Assembly: GCF_018736045.1 (NCBI RefSeq)
Contig: NZ_CP076133.1
Coordinates: 1,488,001-1,552,000, forward strand
From: Flammeovirga yaeyamensis
GTDB taxonomy: Bacteria; Bacteroidota; Bacteroidia; Cytophagales; Flammeovirgaceae
Direction of reading: 5' to 3'
DNA length: 64,000 bases
Shown: piece by piece, positions 43,528 to 52,276 of the stretch
How positions within the stretch are numbered: position 1 is the first letter of the stretch
Layout: every line of letters starts with the position of its first letter
Program-made: the position numbers and the translations under genes
Notes under the pieces: generated by a model
Databases searched by the model: none
Seen by the model: the letters and a program-made list of their open reading frames with translations, nothing else
Told to the model about the DNA's origin: nothing

Positions 43528-43959
43528 TTAAGATACTTTCTGATAATCGATCATAAATTTTAATTCTGATTTTGCTTTTTTGTATGCTTCATCATAGCTA
43601 GAACAAATCACTTGTCTAAATCTTGGCTTAGCTACAAGGTTAATACCTTTCAACATGATATTCACTACAATATTCGGAACGACAACATATGCTGTTTTGA
43701 ATAGGTGAAGGTATTTATCATCACTTTCTTTAAGATTCTTGCCGTACTCTATTCTTGCTTCAGAATCCATCCACTTTATTTTGGACACATCACTGATTAC
43801 AATAAAGGGCTCATTGAAATCTTTGAAGACTTTATTTTTTAAATTTTTGTATTCAATTACATCTTCAAGATTGGGTTGTTCTTTATGACAAACAATTTTT
43901 ACCAGAGGAAATTCTGAGATATCAAATGTTGCCACTGAACATTTATAAATTAATTGCAT
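43528..43959 (-). CDS. Tandem paralogue 2, STAS/SpoIIAA-like fold suspected
   Basis: 143 residues from the ATG at 43959, chosen so that it aligns with its paralogues; the frame is open ten codons further upstream. Core: CSVATFDISEFPLVKIVCHK, then EDVIEYKNLKNKVFKDF, PFIVISDVSKIKWMDSEARI, EYGKNLKESDDKYLHLFKTA and VVVPNIVVNIMLKGINLVAK. It is closest to copy 1 at 44263 (both have VSKxKWMDxxAR, KYxHL and LKGxNLxAKP). No signal peptide. Function unknown. Confidence 0.65.
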   Translation of the reverse strand: MQLIYKCSVATFDISEFPLVKIVCHKEQPNLEDVIEYKNLKNKVFKDFNEPFIVISDVSKIKWMDSEARIEYGKNLKESDDKYLHLFKTAYVVVPNIVVNIMLKGINLVAKPRFRQVICSSYDEAYKKAKSELKFMIDYQKVS

Positions 43960-44262
43960 AAGTAATAAATTAGTACAATAAAAAAACATTACTTAATCAT
44001 CTTTAGTTCAAAAAAGTGAATTTTTCTACAAAAAATTACAATGTTAGAAATTGCCTATAATATGAAATTGATAAGGCATTATTATCAGTAATCGTGAAAA
44101 AGACTAACACACCTCTCCCAAAAAATATCTTATGGTATTAATTTTTTTATCTAATAAAATTTGAACAAAAAAAAAGATCAGTCTTTGACTGATCTTAATT
44201 TTGTTTAGTATTTAACTTTACATGTTTATACTTATATATTAAATCATGAATTAATTCCTAAT
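43960..44262. other. Intergenic region between paralogues 1 and 2
   Basis: 303 bases, AT-rich. It contains the terminator of copy 1 (44167-44196) and, between that and 43960, space for a separate promoter of copies 2 to 4. No open frame and no clear promoter pair are seen. Confidence 0.45.
44167..44196 (-). terminator. Terminator of paralogue 1
   Basis: Perfect 10-bp stem AAGATCAGTC (44174-44183) and GACTGATCTT (44187-44196) with a 3-base loop. On the minus strand it is followed by a run of nine T. Confidence 0.8.
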
Positions 44263-44691
44263 TTATGCAGATTTCAAGTTCTCGATAAGATCCTTTTCAT
44301 GTAATGCTTTAGAATATGCCTGTTCAAAAGATTTACAAATTACTTGTTCGTATTTTGGTTTTGCTATGAGATTCACTCCTTTTAAAATAGCATTGGCAAT
44401 AATATTAGGTACCACTGCATATGTTTTAATCATCAAATGACTGTATTTATCAGCAGTTTCTTTCATGTTTTTACCATAAGCTATCCTAGCATCTGCATCC
44501 ATCCACTTCACTTTAGAAATATCACCAATTACAACAAATGGGGTTGTAAAAGTTTCGAAAATTTCTTCCTTTTTCGATTTGTATTCAATAATATCCTGTG
44601 CTGTAGGTTGTTCCTTTGTACACGTTATGATAACAATAGGAAATTGTGTTAAATCAAAAATCGCTATTGATGTTGTGTGAATTTTTTCCAT
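44263..44691 (-). CDS. Tandem paralogue 1, STAS/SpoIIAA-like fold suspected
   Basis: 142 residues. Core: TSIAIFDLTQFPIVIITCTK, then QDIIEYKSKKEEIFETF, PFVVIGDISKVKWMDADARI, AYGKNMKETADKYSHLMIKT and AVVPNIIANAILKGVNLIAK. Same length and motif order as copies 2 and 3. It has its own terminator, so it is transcribed separately from the other three. No signal peptide. The array looks like repeated local duplication; role unknown. Confidence 0.65.
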   Translation of the reverse strand: MEKIHTTSIAIFDLTQFPIVIITCTKEQPTAQDIIEYKSKKEEIFETFTTPFVVIGDISKVKWMDADARIAYGKNMKETADKYSHLMIKTYAVVPNIIANAILKGVNLIAKPKYEQVICKSFEQAYSKALHEKDLIENLKSA

Positions 44692-44876
44692 GTATTTGTG
44701 AATGTTTACATTAATCTAAACACTCAATAATTTTTTTAAGTTCATAAAAGAAAAATACATTACAACTAAATTTTGCATATAAATGTTTTCAAAACCTATA
44801 AAAAGTCCTCATATGCATCAAAAAAAGCAATTTTCTAATCTTTAAATTAAAAAAATCACACTTTACTTACGTAAGC

Positions 44877-46262
44877 TTATTGATTCTCTTTATTAAAAAT
44901 TTTCATGTCCATTCCTCCATCAATTTTACTAATAAAAGTTGCTGCAGATGAAACACCAAAAATATTTGTAGCTGTTCTACCCATATCAATCAAGGAATCA
45001 ACAGAGAGTACAAAGGTCAATACGATACCCATCACTTCTGCAGAAATACCCATAATCGTCATGGCGGTAATTGCTGCAAATGAGGCTGTACCTGGTAAAC
45101 CAGCAATACCGAATGAAGAAATAACCACTGATATAAACATAGTTATCAATACTGATGGTGAATATAAGTCCATTTGTCCACCCATTGCATTGGTGACACC
45201 CACCGACAATACAATCATGAAAACGGGCCACATTGCACCACAAGCGTTCATACCCATTGTAGTACCTAATGAAGCAGCAATATTAGCCGTTTCTGTATCT
45301 ACACCATTTCTATTTTCTAAAGTATCAATGGTAACGGGTAATGTTGCTCCACTTGATTGCGTACTGAAACCAGTTATCAAAGCAGGAATTAAATTATTGA
45401 AATGTTTAAATGGATTGACACCATTCAGGAATTGTACTAATAAATGCATTCCAATAATTACAGCCATTGTTAAGTAAGAGACCGAAACGAACTTAGCTAG
45501 GTCACTAAACAGTGAAGGACCTTTTTCTGCTACAGCCATGGTCATTAAAGCTAAAACACCATATGGAGTAAGTTTAATGATCGTCATAGTCATAGAATTG
45601 ACGATCAATTTTGCAGAATCAATCGCACTAATCACCCTACTCATTTCTTGTGCTTTCTTTACCTTCATCCTTTTAATTGATGAACCAATAAGTAAAGCTA
45701 TAATAAGTGTCCCTATAATGTTGTTTTTGGAAAATGCATCGAATATTGAAGTCGGTATATTTTGAGTAAATCCATAAATAACATTTCCTAAAGAAGCGTC
45801 ACTGAGGGATTCTATTCTATTCGCATAACCTTGTGAAATATTCTCTGAAGATATTTTCGATACATCTATAATAGTATCAAAATTGAACATACTAGCCATA
45901 AACAAACCAATACCGGCAGCACATGTTACGGATATGACAAAGTATAAGATAATCCTCCCAAATTTTTGACCAACATTACTATTGTTATCTAGGTGAATAA
46001 GCGTATGTGTGATGCTAATAAAAACAATAGGGACGATCATGAATTTGAGAGATCGTATGTAAATATTGGAAATACTCTTAATGTAATGTCTTAACTCAGC
46101 ATAGGACTCTTTTGGTAAAAAAGAATAAAGAGCCCACCCCATTAATATCCCAAGAAATATGGCAGTCAAATTTCTATAATGAAACTTAATTTTTCTTTTT
46201 GATAATTGATTTAAAATCCAAAGAAGAAGTATAAATATTGATAATGCTAAAATCTCTGCCAT
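44877..46262 (-). CDS. Dicarboxylate/amino acid:cation symporter (DAACS family)
   Basis: 461 residues, the usual size of GltP/DctA-type carriers, with eight or more membrane helices and the two re-entrant hairpins. The serine-rich hairpin motif is visible as GFSTQSSGATLPVTI, followed by GTTMGMNACGAMWPVFMIVL and the second hairpin region FGIAGLPGTASFAAITAM. DRTATN-like ion/substrate residues appear as DMGRTATNIFGVS. It imports C4-dicarboxylates or acidic amino acids with Na+ or H+ at the inner membrane. Single gene. Confidence 0.93.
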   Translation of the reverse strand: MAEILALSIFILLLWILNQLSKRKIKFHYRNLTAIFLGILMGWALYSFLPKESYAELRHYIKSISNIYIRSLKFMIVPIVFISITHTLIHLDNNSNVGQKFGRIILYFVISVTCAAGIGLFMASMFNFDTIIDVSKISSENISQGYANRIESLSDASLGNVIYGFTQNIPTSIFDAFSKNNIIGTLIIALLIGSSIKRMKVKKAQEMSRVISAIDSAKLIVNSMTMTIIKLTPYGVLALMTMAVAEKGPSLFSDLAKFVSVSYLTMAVIIGMHLLVQFLNGVNPFKHFNNLIPALITGFSTQSSGATLPVTIDTLENRNGVDTETANIAASLGTTMGMNACGAMWPVFMIVLSVGVTNAMGGQMDLYSPSVLITMFISVVISSFGIAGLPGTASFAAITAMTIMGISAEVMGIVLTFVLSVDSLIDMGRTATNIFGVSSAATFISKIDGGMDMKIFNKENQ

Positions 46263-46499
46263 GCTCTCTCTCCTGTTATGCTAATTGATAACAGATTTAA
46301 ATGATTTAAAAATAAAATAGATCAGTAAACTGATTTGAAAATTAGCATCTAATTAAAGATAATTTTTTCCTATTTCATATAGATTCCAAATATTTCGATA
46401 TCGCACTCAATAAATATCACCTTAAAACAGTAATAATGATCACTTTAATTATAGGTAATAAGTGTTAATTTGACAATAATAAAAATCAACTAAAACCCT

Positions 46500-47210
46500 A
46501 TGACTATGGAAGCCTACATTTATAATTATCTAATCGAAAGAGAAATCAGGAAAGTCAAAGCACCTGTAGCAAACGGTTTGATCCTAACAATAAGTAGACA
46601 GTTTGGGACACAAACCAGAAAAGCTGCCGAAATTTTAATAGACCAATTAAATAAAGAAGAAATTGGCTTCCAGATTCATAAAAGACCTTGGAAATTAATT
46701 GATTACACGGTTTTACATAACCTATCGAAAGAACTTAAGGTAGGTATTAATGATATCAACGAATTTACACCTATTGAATATAAAGGAATTATCGATCAAA
46801 TAATGTATGGGCTGGATTTTAATAGAAACACCCTCGACGAGAATCTGACAAAAGCACTTAGAACGGTTATCTTATCTTACTTTGAAAGAGGTAATGTAAT
46901 TTTTCTAGGACGAGGAGCAGTTCACTTTGCTTCTGGAGTTCCTAATGTGATGAAAGTAAATGTTAGAGCTTCGGAAGAGTATAGAATCCAGAAATATGCC
47001 CATGCGAATCAGCTAGACTTTAGGTATGCTAAGGAAAGGGTTAGAGAAAAAGACAGAAAGCGAAGAAGATTCAATGCATACATTTCTGAGCAAGTTCCTA
47101 TTAAATTTGACTTGGTGATTGACAGAGAGGAATTATCCGATGAGGGACTCTCGGATTGTCTTTTATCTTTTGTGAAAATGAAGGAGAAAGAATTTTTAAG
47201 AAAAGTCTAG
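46500..47210 (+). CDS. Cytidylate kinase-like family protein
   Basis: 236 residues. The start ILTISRQFGTQTRKAAEILI corresponds to the nucleotide-binding loop of the cytidylate-kinase-like family (typically ISREYGSGG), but several glycines are replaced. Later parts fit the family: DENLTKALRTVILSYFERGN, VIFLGRGAVHFASGVPNVMK, VNVRASEEYRIQKYA and RVREKDRKRRRFNAY. Members are P-loop kinases of uncertain substrate. The altered loop may mean changed or lost nucleotide binding. Single gene with a downstream terminator. Confidence 0.82.
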   Translation: MTMEAYIYNYLIEREIRKVKAPVANGLILTISRQFGTQTRKAAEILIDQLNKEEIGFQIHKRPWKLIDYTVLHNLSKELKVGINDINEFTPIEYKGIIDQIMYGLDFNRNTLDENLTKALRTVILSYFERGNVIFLGRGAVHFASGVPNVMKVNVRASEEYRIQKYAHANQLDFRYAKERVREKDRKRRRFNAYISEQVPIKFDLVIDREELSDEGLSDCLLSFVKMKEKEFLRKV

Positions 47211-47219
47211 ATTAATGGG

Positions 47220-47257
47220 AGCACCTCTATCTTTTTGATATGAGGTGCTTATTTTTT
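47220..47257. terminator. Terminator between convergent genes
   Basis: Stem AGCACCTC (47220-47227) and GAGGTGCT (47242-47249), extended by AT/AT inside, then TATTTTTT. It serves the kinase-like gene; the stop of the convergent lipoprotein gene (47251-47249) touches the stem. Confidence 0.8.
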
Positions 47258-47641
47258 ATTTATCATTGATAAAGCCGCTTGAGTACAATCTAATTGCCAA
47301 TCAGCACGACTTAATTGGGTATGATGAAATAGTAAACCATCATTTCCAATAATGTTTGTTACTTTGCCAGTATTACAGCCATTCATAATTAACTGACGGA
47401 AATTGACCTTATATACATTTTTGTCGCCGTCGGTGATAATAACGTATTCACATTTATACATTACTTTTTTTCCATCTTTATATTTTTCAATATAACACTT
47501 GGCCATGTCTGTAAACTCTACTCTAATTTCGTCAACACCAGATATTTTATGTACCCCTAAAGGGAATTTATCTTCTTGCATTGGTTTAACAGAACATGAC
47601 ATGATGAGAAGGGAAATGGCAATGAAAATAATTTTTCTCAT
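47249..47641 (-). CDS. Hypothetical lipoprotein, 130 residues
   Basis: Begins MRKIIFIAISLLIMSCSVKP, a lipoprotein signal with lipobox LIMSC (Cys16). The mature part is beta-rich with four more cysteines (AKCYIEKY, YKCEYVIIT, NGCNTGKV, LDCTQAAL), which may pair in the periplasm. I do not recognise the family. Single gene facing the cytidylate-kinase-like gene. Likely anchored in the membrane facing the periplasm. Confidence 0.75.
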   Translation of the reverse strand: MRKIIFIAISLLIMSCSVKPMQEDKFPLGVHKISGVDEIRVEFTDMAKCYIEKYKDGKKVMYKCEYVIITDGDKNVYKVNFRQLIMNGCNTGKVTNIIGNDGLLFHHTQLSRADWQLDCTQAALSMINKK

Positions 47642-48181
47642 TTAGATATCATTTATGTTCATTTCAATTTACTATAAATTAATAAATAATATTTTGCCCA
47701 TCTAAAAAAAGTACAACATATTGCTTTCATTTGAACAAAATATATGATCTAAGTACAAAGATTTAATATAATTTGACATATCAAATTTTGTCTTATACTA
47801 TTGAAACCTAAGAATATAAGTAAATGTTATAAATTAGTTATGTATTCGATTTAACCCAATCAAATTTATTGATAATAAATCTTTCATTTTTTTGAAAAAA
47901 AATAAATCTAGATGTAAAAAAATTAATCATTTTATATTCTAAAACATCTATCTTACAATTGGTGTCTAAAAAAGTTTATAGATACCACAGTGAATTTATT
48001 TAATTAATAAAACATATAACTAACTAATTATTAGAGATCTCAAATCCTATGAAATTTCAGGAACTGAATACATAAAATTTTTAGTTTAATTTATGCAGTA
48101 AATTTTTCGTAAAAAGAGGTGTTTTATTTTCAATATGATTTAACTTTAAGGTTATATTTTCATCAATTGTATTGTATTTTT
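47642..48181. other. Long AT-rich intergenic region
   Basis: 540 bases between a divergent lipoprotein gene and the beta-CASP nuclease gene. Extremely AT-rich with many short A and T runs. I found no open frame over 20 codons, no strong hairpin and no complete promoter pair; TAACTTTA at 48139-48146 is the best -7-like string, without a TTG at the right distance. Confidence 0.45.
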
Positions 48182-49603
48182 ATGAAACTCACGTTTTGGG
48201 GTGCGGCAGAAAAGGTAACCGGTAGTATGGCGTTGTTGACTTTAGAAGATGGTTACCAGGTATTGATTGATTGTGGTGTAGATATGAGTAATCTTACCGA
48301 GGAAGACCCTATATATCCCAATTCAGCCTTTCCATTTGATGTTTCTTTAGTTAATGTAGTATTACTTACCCATGCACATTTAGATCATTCAGGTAAGCTG
48401 CCTAATTTGTATAAAGAGGGATATGAAGGTCAGATTTTATGTACATCTCCTACTGCTTCTCTTACTAATATTTTATTAGAAGATTCTGCTCGTATTAATC
48501 AAAGAAAACTTAAGACATACAATAAGAAAAAATCTAAAGGACAATCGTTAGAACAATTTAATTTTGTTCCTGAAAACCTTTATACTGAAAGTGATGTATC
48601 GAATACGATGCAAGAGGTTGTCCCTATTCAATTTGGAAGAAGGTTTAATGTAAAACCTGGCTTATGGGTGACATTTATTCCAGCTGGTCACCTACTTGGT
48701 GCTGCACATATATACATTGAAGCAGAGGATAATGGAGAAATGAAAACTCTTTTATTTTCTGGTGATATCGGAAGAAAAGAATATCCACTTTTAAAGGATC
48801 CTGCTCCAGTTCCTCAAGCAGACTATATTATTTGCGAAACAACATATGGAGATAGAGAACATCAACAAATTAAAGATTCCGCACAAGAAATCTTAGATGT
48901 GATCATTAAAACATGCGTTGATATTCCAGGAAGACTAATTATTCCAGCATTTAGTATTGGTAGAACACAAGCCGTTCTTTTTGAACTTCATAAATTATTT
49001 GTAGAAGGGAAATTACCTCCTATTAAAATATTTTCTGATAGCCCGTTGGGAATACAAAGTAACAGAATATATGATCAGTTTTCGAATCATTTAAATAAAG
49101 AAGCTAGACAGTTTATTGATGAAAATGATAGCTTATTTAATTTCGAAAATATGGAATATGTACTAAAGGCAAACGATTCCAAAGCCATTTCAAATTATAA
49201 TGAACCGTGCATTATAATTTCTTCTTCGGGTATGATGGAAGGTGGACGTATTCAACATCATATTCAAGCCAATATGGAAAATCCATATGCCACTATTTTA
49301 ATGGTAGGTTTTTCTGCAGAAGGAACCATGGGGGCTCGTTTAAGAGACAATGAAGGTACTTTACGTCTAGGAAATGAAGAACATAAAGTGCATTGTAAAA
49401 TTGAACAAACAGACTCTTTTAGTGGACATGGAGATAAAAATGATTTGATTGAATTTGTCAAGCAACAAGACAAAAGTAAAACAAAGCAAATCTTTTTAAA
49501 TCACGGAGAAGAAGAAAGTATGTTTGCATTCAAGAAAACAATAGAGGATTTGGGATATCCTAACGTAGTTGTTCCAACAAAAGGTCATGAATTTATAATC
49601 TAA
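48182..49603 (+). CDS. Metallo-beta-lactamase/beta-CASP RNA-processing exonuclease family protein
   Basis: 473 residues from the ATG at 48182, where the conserved start MKLTFWGAAEKVTGS lies; the frame is open 21 codons further upstream without conservation. The metal-binding motif HAHLDH is at 64-69, a second histidine lies in PAGHLLGAAH, and a beta-CASP domain in the second half shows PAFSIGRTQAVLF and IISSSGMMEGGRIQHH. A late SFSGHGDK and LNHGEE complete the site. These enzymes are CPSF73-like nucleases acting on RNA in the cytosol. Its stop overlaps the next start (TAATG). Confidence 0.93.
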   Translation: MKLTFWGAAEKVTGSMALLTLEDGYQVLIDCGVDMSNLTEEDPIYPNSAFPFDVSLVNVVLLTHAHLDHSGKLPNLYKEGYEGQILCTSPTASLTNILLEDSARINQRKLKTYNKKKSKGQSLEQFNFVPENLYTESDVSNTMQEVVPIQFGRRFNVKPGLWVTFIPAGHLLGAAHIYIEAEDNGEMKTLLFSGDIGRKEYPLLKDPAPVPQADYIICETTYGDREHQQIKDSAQEILDVIIKTCVDIPGRLIIPAFSIGRTQAVLFELHKLFVEGKLPPIKIFSDSPLGIQSNRIYDQFSNHLNKEARQFIDENDSLFNFENMEYVLKANDSKAISNYNEPCIIISSSGMMEGGRIQHHIQANMENPYATILMVGFSAEGTMGARLRDNEGTLRLGNEEHKVHCKIEQTDSFSGHGDKNDLIEFVKQQDKSKTKQIFLNHGEEESMFAFKKTIEDLGYPNVVVPTKGHEFII

Positions 49604-50517
49604 TGAAGAACATATCACTAATTGGTTCCGGTAAAGTAGCGACCCACCTAGGGTTAGCATTAGAAGATAAAGGTGCGATAATACATGAGGTTTATAGTCG
49701 TAATTTAAAACACGCTAAAAAGCTTTCAAAAAACTTCTACGATGCTATACCTACCGATTCATTAGATTTTACAAAGTCGGAAGCAGAAATTTTCATTATT
49801 GCTGTTAGCGATGGTGCTATTGAAGAAATATGTAAACAAATAGAACTTCCCAAGCATCGATGTATCTTGGCACATACTTCAGGGGCTACACCTATGGAAA
49901 TTTTAGCACAGGCTCATGTTCTCACAGGTGTTTTTTATCCATTACAAACTTTTTCTTTTGATAAAGAAGTAGATTTTAAGAAGGTACCTTTATGTATTGA
50001 CGGTACATCTCAAAGTGTATTGGATAATTTAGCTGCATTGGCTATGAGAATTACACCAAAGGTTTTTCATATTAATAGTGAAGAAAGAAAAAAGCTTCAT
50101 TTATCAGCTGTTTTTGCCTGTAATTTTACGAATCATTTACTGGAAGTATCTTCACAATTAGTAAAAAATGCAGGTCTTGAACTAAATGATTTAAAACACC
50201 TGATCTATGAGACGGTAGATAAAGCATTTGCAGTTGATAGTCCCAAAGATGGACAAACAGGCCCTGCCATTAGAGGAGATAAAAAAACAATTCTTAAACA
50301 TGAAAAAGAACTCCAAAAAGATTTTCCAGAGTTCTTAGGTATGTATCAATTAATGACGGACGCTATAATGGAAAAACAAGGGAATTACATTACAGCAGAT
50401 CAGATTTTAAGTATGGATACACAAAGTCAAGAATTAGATAACGAAGCTTCAGATAATCAAGAAACTGATGAACTAGATACTAAACCTGACAACGATGACT
50501 TTTATCTTAGTGAATAA
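49603..50517 (+). CDS. Rossmann-like / DUF2520 domain protein
   Basis: 304 residues. N-terminal NAD(P)-binding fold with the glycine motif LIGSGKVATHLG (6-17), then AEIFIIAVSDGAIEEI and HTSGATPMEIL. The C-terminal DUF2520 domain is seen in VFYPLQTFSFDKEVDFKKVP, LHLSAVFACNFTNHLLEVS and GPAIRGDKKTI. The architecture is like ketopantoate or pyrroline-carboxylate reductases, but the substrate is unknown. A weakly conserved acidic tail follows. Translationally coupled to the beta-CASP nuclease by a one-base overlap. Confidence 0.9.
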   Translation: MKNISLIGSGKVATHLGLALEDKGAIIHEVYSRNLKHAKKLSKNFYDAIPTDSLDFTKSEAEIFIIAVSDGAIEEICKQIELPKHRCILAHTSGATPMEILAQAHVLTGVFYPLQTFSFDKEVDFKKVPLCIDGTSQSVLDNLAALAMRITPKVFHINSEERKKLHLSAVFACNFTNHLLEVSSQLVKNAGLELNDLKHLIYETVDKAFAVDSPKDGQTGPAIRGDKKTILKHEKELQKDFPEFLGMYQLMTDAIMEKQGNYITADQILSMDTQSQELDNEASDNQETDELDTKPDNDDFYLSE

Positions 50518-51042
50518 TTATTTTTCCAATAGTGGTAAATAACGTTCCCTAATCACGTTTGCATGATGAAGTTGATGCCCTGCAATAGTATAACCTAAAG
50601 CGAGTACGTTAATTTTTACATTACTAGCGGTACCTTCTTGTTGAAGCATCTCGTCTGTAAAGCTTTTAAACATTGAAATAGTTCCCATTCTCACAGCTTG
50701 AAACTCAGCAACCAAATCATCAAAATCTCTTTGATATCCTTGAGCTGTAACTGCATAATCATTTTCCTCGAAACCATCTAATGCCGTTTTATCTTCACGT
50801 GCAAAACGTAATGCCCTATAAGCTAATATTCGTTCAGTATCGATAAGATGTTGAATAATGTCTGGAATAGTCCACTTTCCTGTTTCATAAACCTTAGTTC
50901 CTAAGGCACGCATTTTCTCCACACTATCTTCATTAATATTGACAAGTGTTTCTGAAAGTATATCTACTATGTCTTTATCTTCACAAAGATCAATGTATCT
51001 ATCATAATATTCAGGCATAAATGGTAGATCTTTCTTTTTCAT
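50518..51042 (-). CDS. DinB-family protein
   Basis: 174 residues, helical, matching the DinB/YfiT four-helix fold: WTIPDIIQHLIDTERILAYR, then ALRFAREDKTALDGFEENDY and LGYTIAGHQLHHANVIRERY. His residues in IIQHLID and GHQLHHAN can form the metal site typical of the superfamily, which includes thiol S-transferases. Specific substrate unknown. Its stop abuts the stop of the convergent DUF2520 gene without a single spacer base, so no terminator separates them. Confidence 0.88.
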   Translation of the reverse strand: MKKKDLPFMPEYYDRYIDLCEDKDIVDILSETLVNINEDSVEKMRALGTKVYETGKWTIPDIIQHLIDTERILAYRALRFAREDKTALDGFEENDYAVTAQGYQRDFDDLVAEFQAVRMGTISMFKSFTDEMLQQEGTASNVKINVLALGYTIAGHQLHHANVIRERYLPLLEK

Positions 51043-51072
51043 ATCGCTAAGTTTTGGTGAAAAAATGAAAGC

Positions 51073-51104
51073 TTGTATATTAAATACTAAACAATATAAC
51101 TTTT
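51073..51104 (+). promoter_or_regulatory. Promoter of the sulfurtransferase gene
   Basis: TTG (51073-51075), 21 bases, TAACTTTT (51097-51104), one mismatch from TAnnTTTG, 15 bases before the ATG at 51120. Confidence 0.5.
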
Positions 51105-51119
51105 ATTTTTTAATAACTT

Positions 51120-51944
51120 ATGAAAAACATCCTAAGCGTTAAAGAAGCTTATCAATTATCTAAAAATGATAATGTGATTATTTTAGATGCTAGTCAAGAC
51201 GGTAATAAAGTGGGAATGACTCCCAATAACCCAGGTAAATATATAGATGGAGCCAGAGTATTTGATATTAAAAACGATTTCAGTGATACGACATCTTCCC
51301 TTCCGAATATGTTTTGTAATGAGGAACAGTTTAATCATAATGCTCAAAAACTAGGTATTAAGAAAAACCATAAAATTCTGATTTATGACAACTTGGGAAT
51401 TTTCACAGCTCCAAGAGCCTGGTGGATGTTTAAAACAATGGGTCATAAAGATGTAGCAGTTATTAACGGCGGTATTGATGAATGGATAAAAGAAGGTTTA
51501 CCCACTTCTTCCACCCCATTTACTGATTTTGAAAAGGGAGATTTTAAAGGTATAAAACAATATCAGAATATTATATCGTCTAGTAAGATTGAAGAATCGT
51601 TAGGTCAAAATCAATATCAAGTGATTGATGCAAGAGGTAAAGGTCGATTTGATGGAACCGTAAAAGAGCCAAGAGAAGGAATGAGAAGTGGTCATATTCC
51701 TGGTGCATACAATCTTCCCTTTAAAGATCTACTTGAAAATGGAAATTATAAATCGCTTGAAACAAGAAAAGAAATCATCAATAATTTAGAATTACCAGAA
51801 AATATCCCCCTTGTTTTTAGCTGTGGTTCGGGCATTACAGCCTGTGTAGATTTATTAGGTGCAGCAGATATCCTAAACAACGAGATGAAAGTCTATGATG
51901 GATCGTGGACAGAATGGGGAGCAAGTGATTATCCTCTTGAATAA
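51120..51944 (+). CDS. Sulfurtransferase, 3-mercaptopyruvate type
   Basis: 274 residues with two rhodanese domains, the first inactive (about 10-130) and the second catalytic (about 145-270). Active-site loop CGSGIT begins at Cys235, the form typical of 3-mercaptopyruvate sulfurtransferase (CGSGVT in SseA) rather than thiosulfate rhodanese (CRKGVT). Other family marks are GGIDEWIKEGLP, DARGKGRFDGTVKEPREGMR, SGHIPGAYNLPF and YDGSWTEWG near the end. It transfers sulphur from mercaptopyruvate to thiol acceptors or cyanide. Single gene with promoter and terminator. Confidence 0.92.
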   Translation: MKNILSVKEAYQLSKNDNVIILDASQDGNKVGMTPNNPGKYIDGARVFDIKNDFSDTTSSLPNMFCNEEQFNHNAQKLGIKKNHKILIYDNLGIFTAPRAWWMFKTMGHKDVAVINGGIDEWIKEGLPTSSTPFTDFEKGDFKGIKQYQNIISSSKIEESLGQNQYQVIDARGKGRFDGTVKEPREGMRSGHIPGAYNLPFKDLLENGNYKSLETRKEIINNLELPENIPLVFSCGSGITACVDLLGAADILNNEMKVYDGSWTEWGASDYPLE

Positions 51945-51980
51945 AAAAACAGAGGCACTATAGAATAGAGCCTCTGTTTA
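51945..51980 (+). terminator. Terminator of the sulfurtransferase gene
   Basis: Perfect 10-bp stem AAACAGAGGC (51947-51956) and GCCTCTGTTT (51970-51979), with CTAT/ATAG inside the loop, immediately after the stop codon. Confidence 0.82.
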
Positions 51981-52276
51981 TCGGAATTATTTTATACACT
52001 TACTGATTTATTTGTTGTGTAACAAATTAGAATCTATGGAACGTACAGTAATTTTATCCTGTTTTACTGTAACTCGATGACGCTAATTTAGAATGATTAC
52101 AAATAAAACCCAAGTATTTAGTGATCTTTTTTAGAATTATTCTAAATAATTCCTATAAACGTAATCTTTTAACTGATATCGTTCTTTTTAATAGTCATTT
52201 TCAGAAAGTTTTAGATATAAAAAAGCCTACAATCTAAGTGCAATACTGATTGTAGGTTTTAAATCTAATGGTATTC
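51981..52276. other. Intergenic region between convergent units
   Basis: About 300 bases between the sulfurtransferase terminator and the end of the long minus-strand operon. It holds the terminator of that operon at 52219-52260. Otherwise it is AT-rich with no open frame that I would call. Confidence 0.4.
52219..52260 (-). terminator. Terminator of the glycan/T9SS operon
   Basis: Perfect stem CCTACAATC (52226-52234) and GATTGTAGG (52248-52256), extended by A-T pairs. On the minus strand it is followed by a T run. It lies 17 bases after the stop of the PorE-like gene. Confidence 0.8.

Noticed and set aside
44905-45477. 190-codon open frame opposite the symporter gene
   Set aside because: It is the antisense shadow of the DAACS coding sequence; its residues are low-complexity I/V/P/T-rich and it has no start context.
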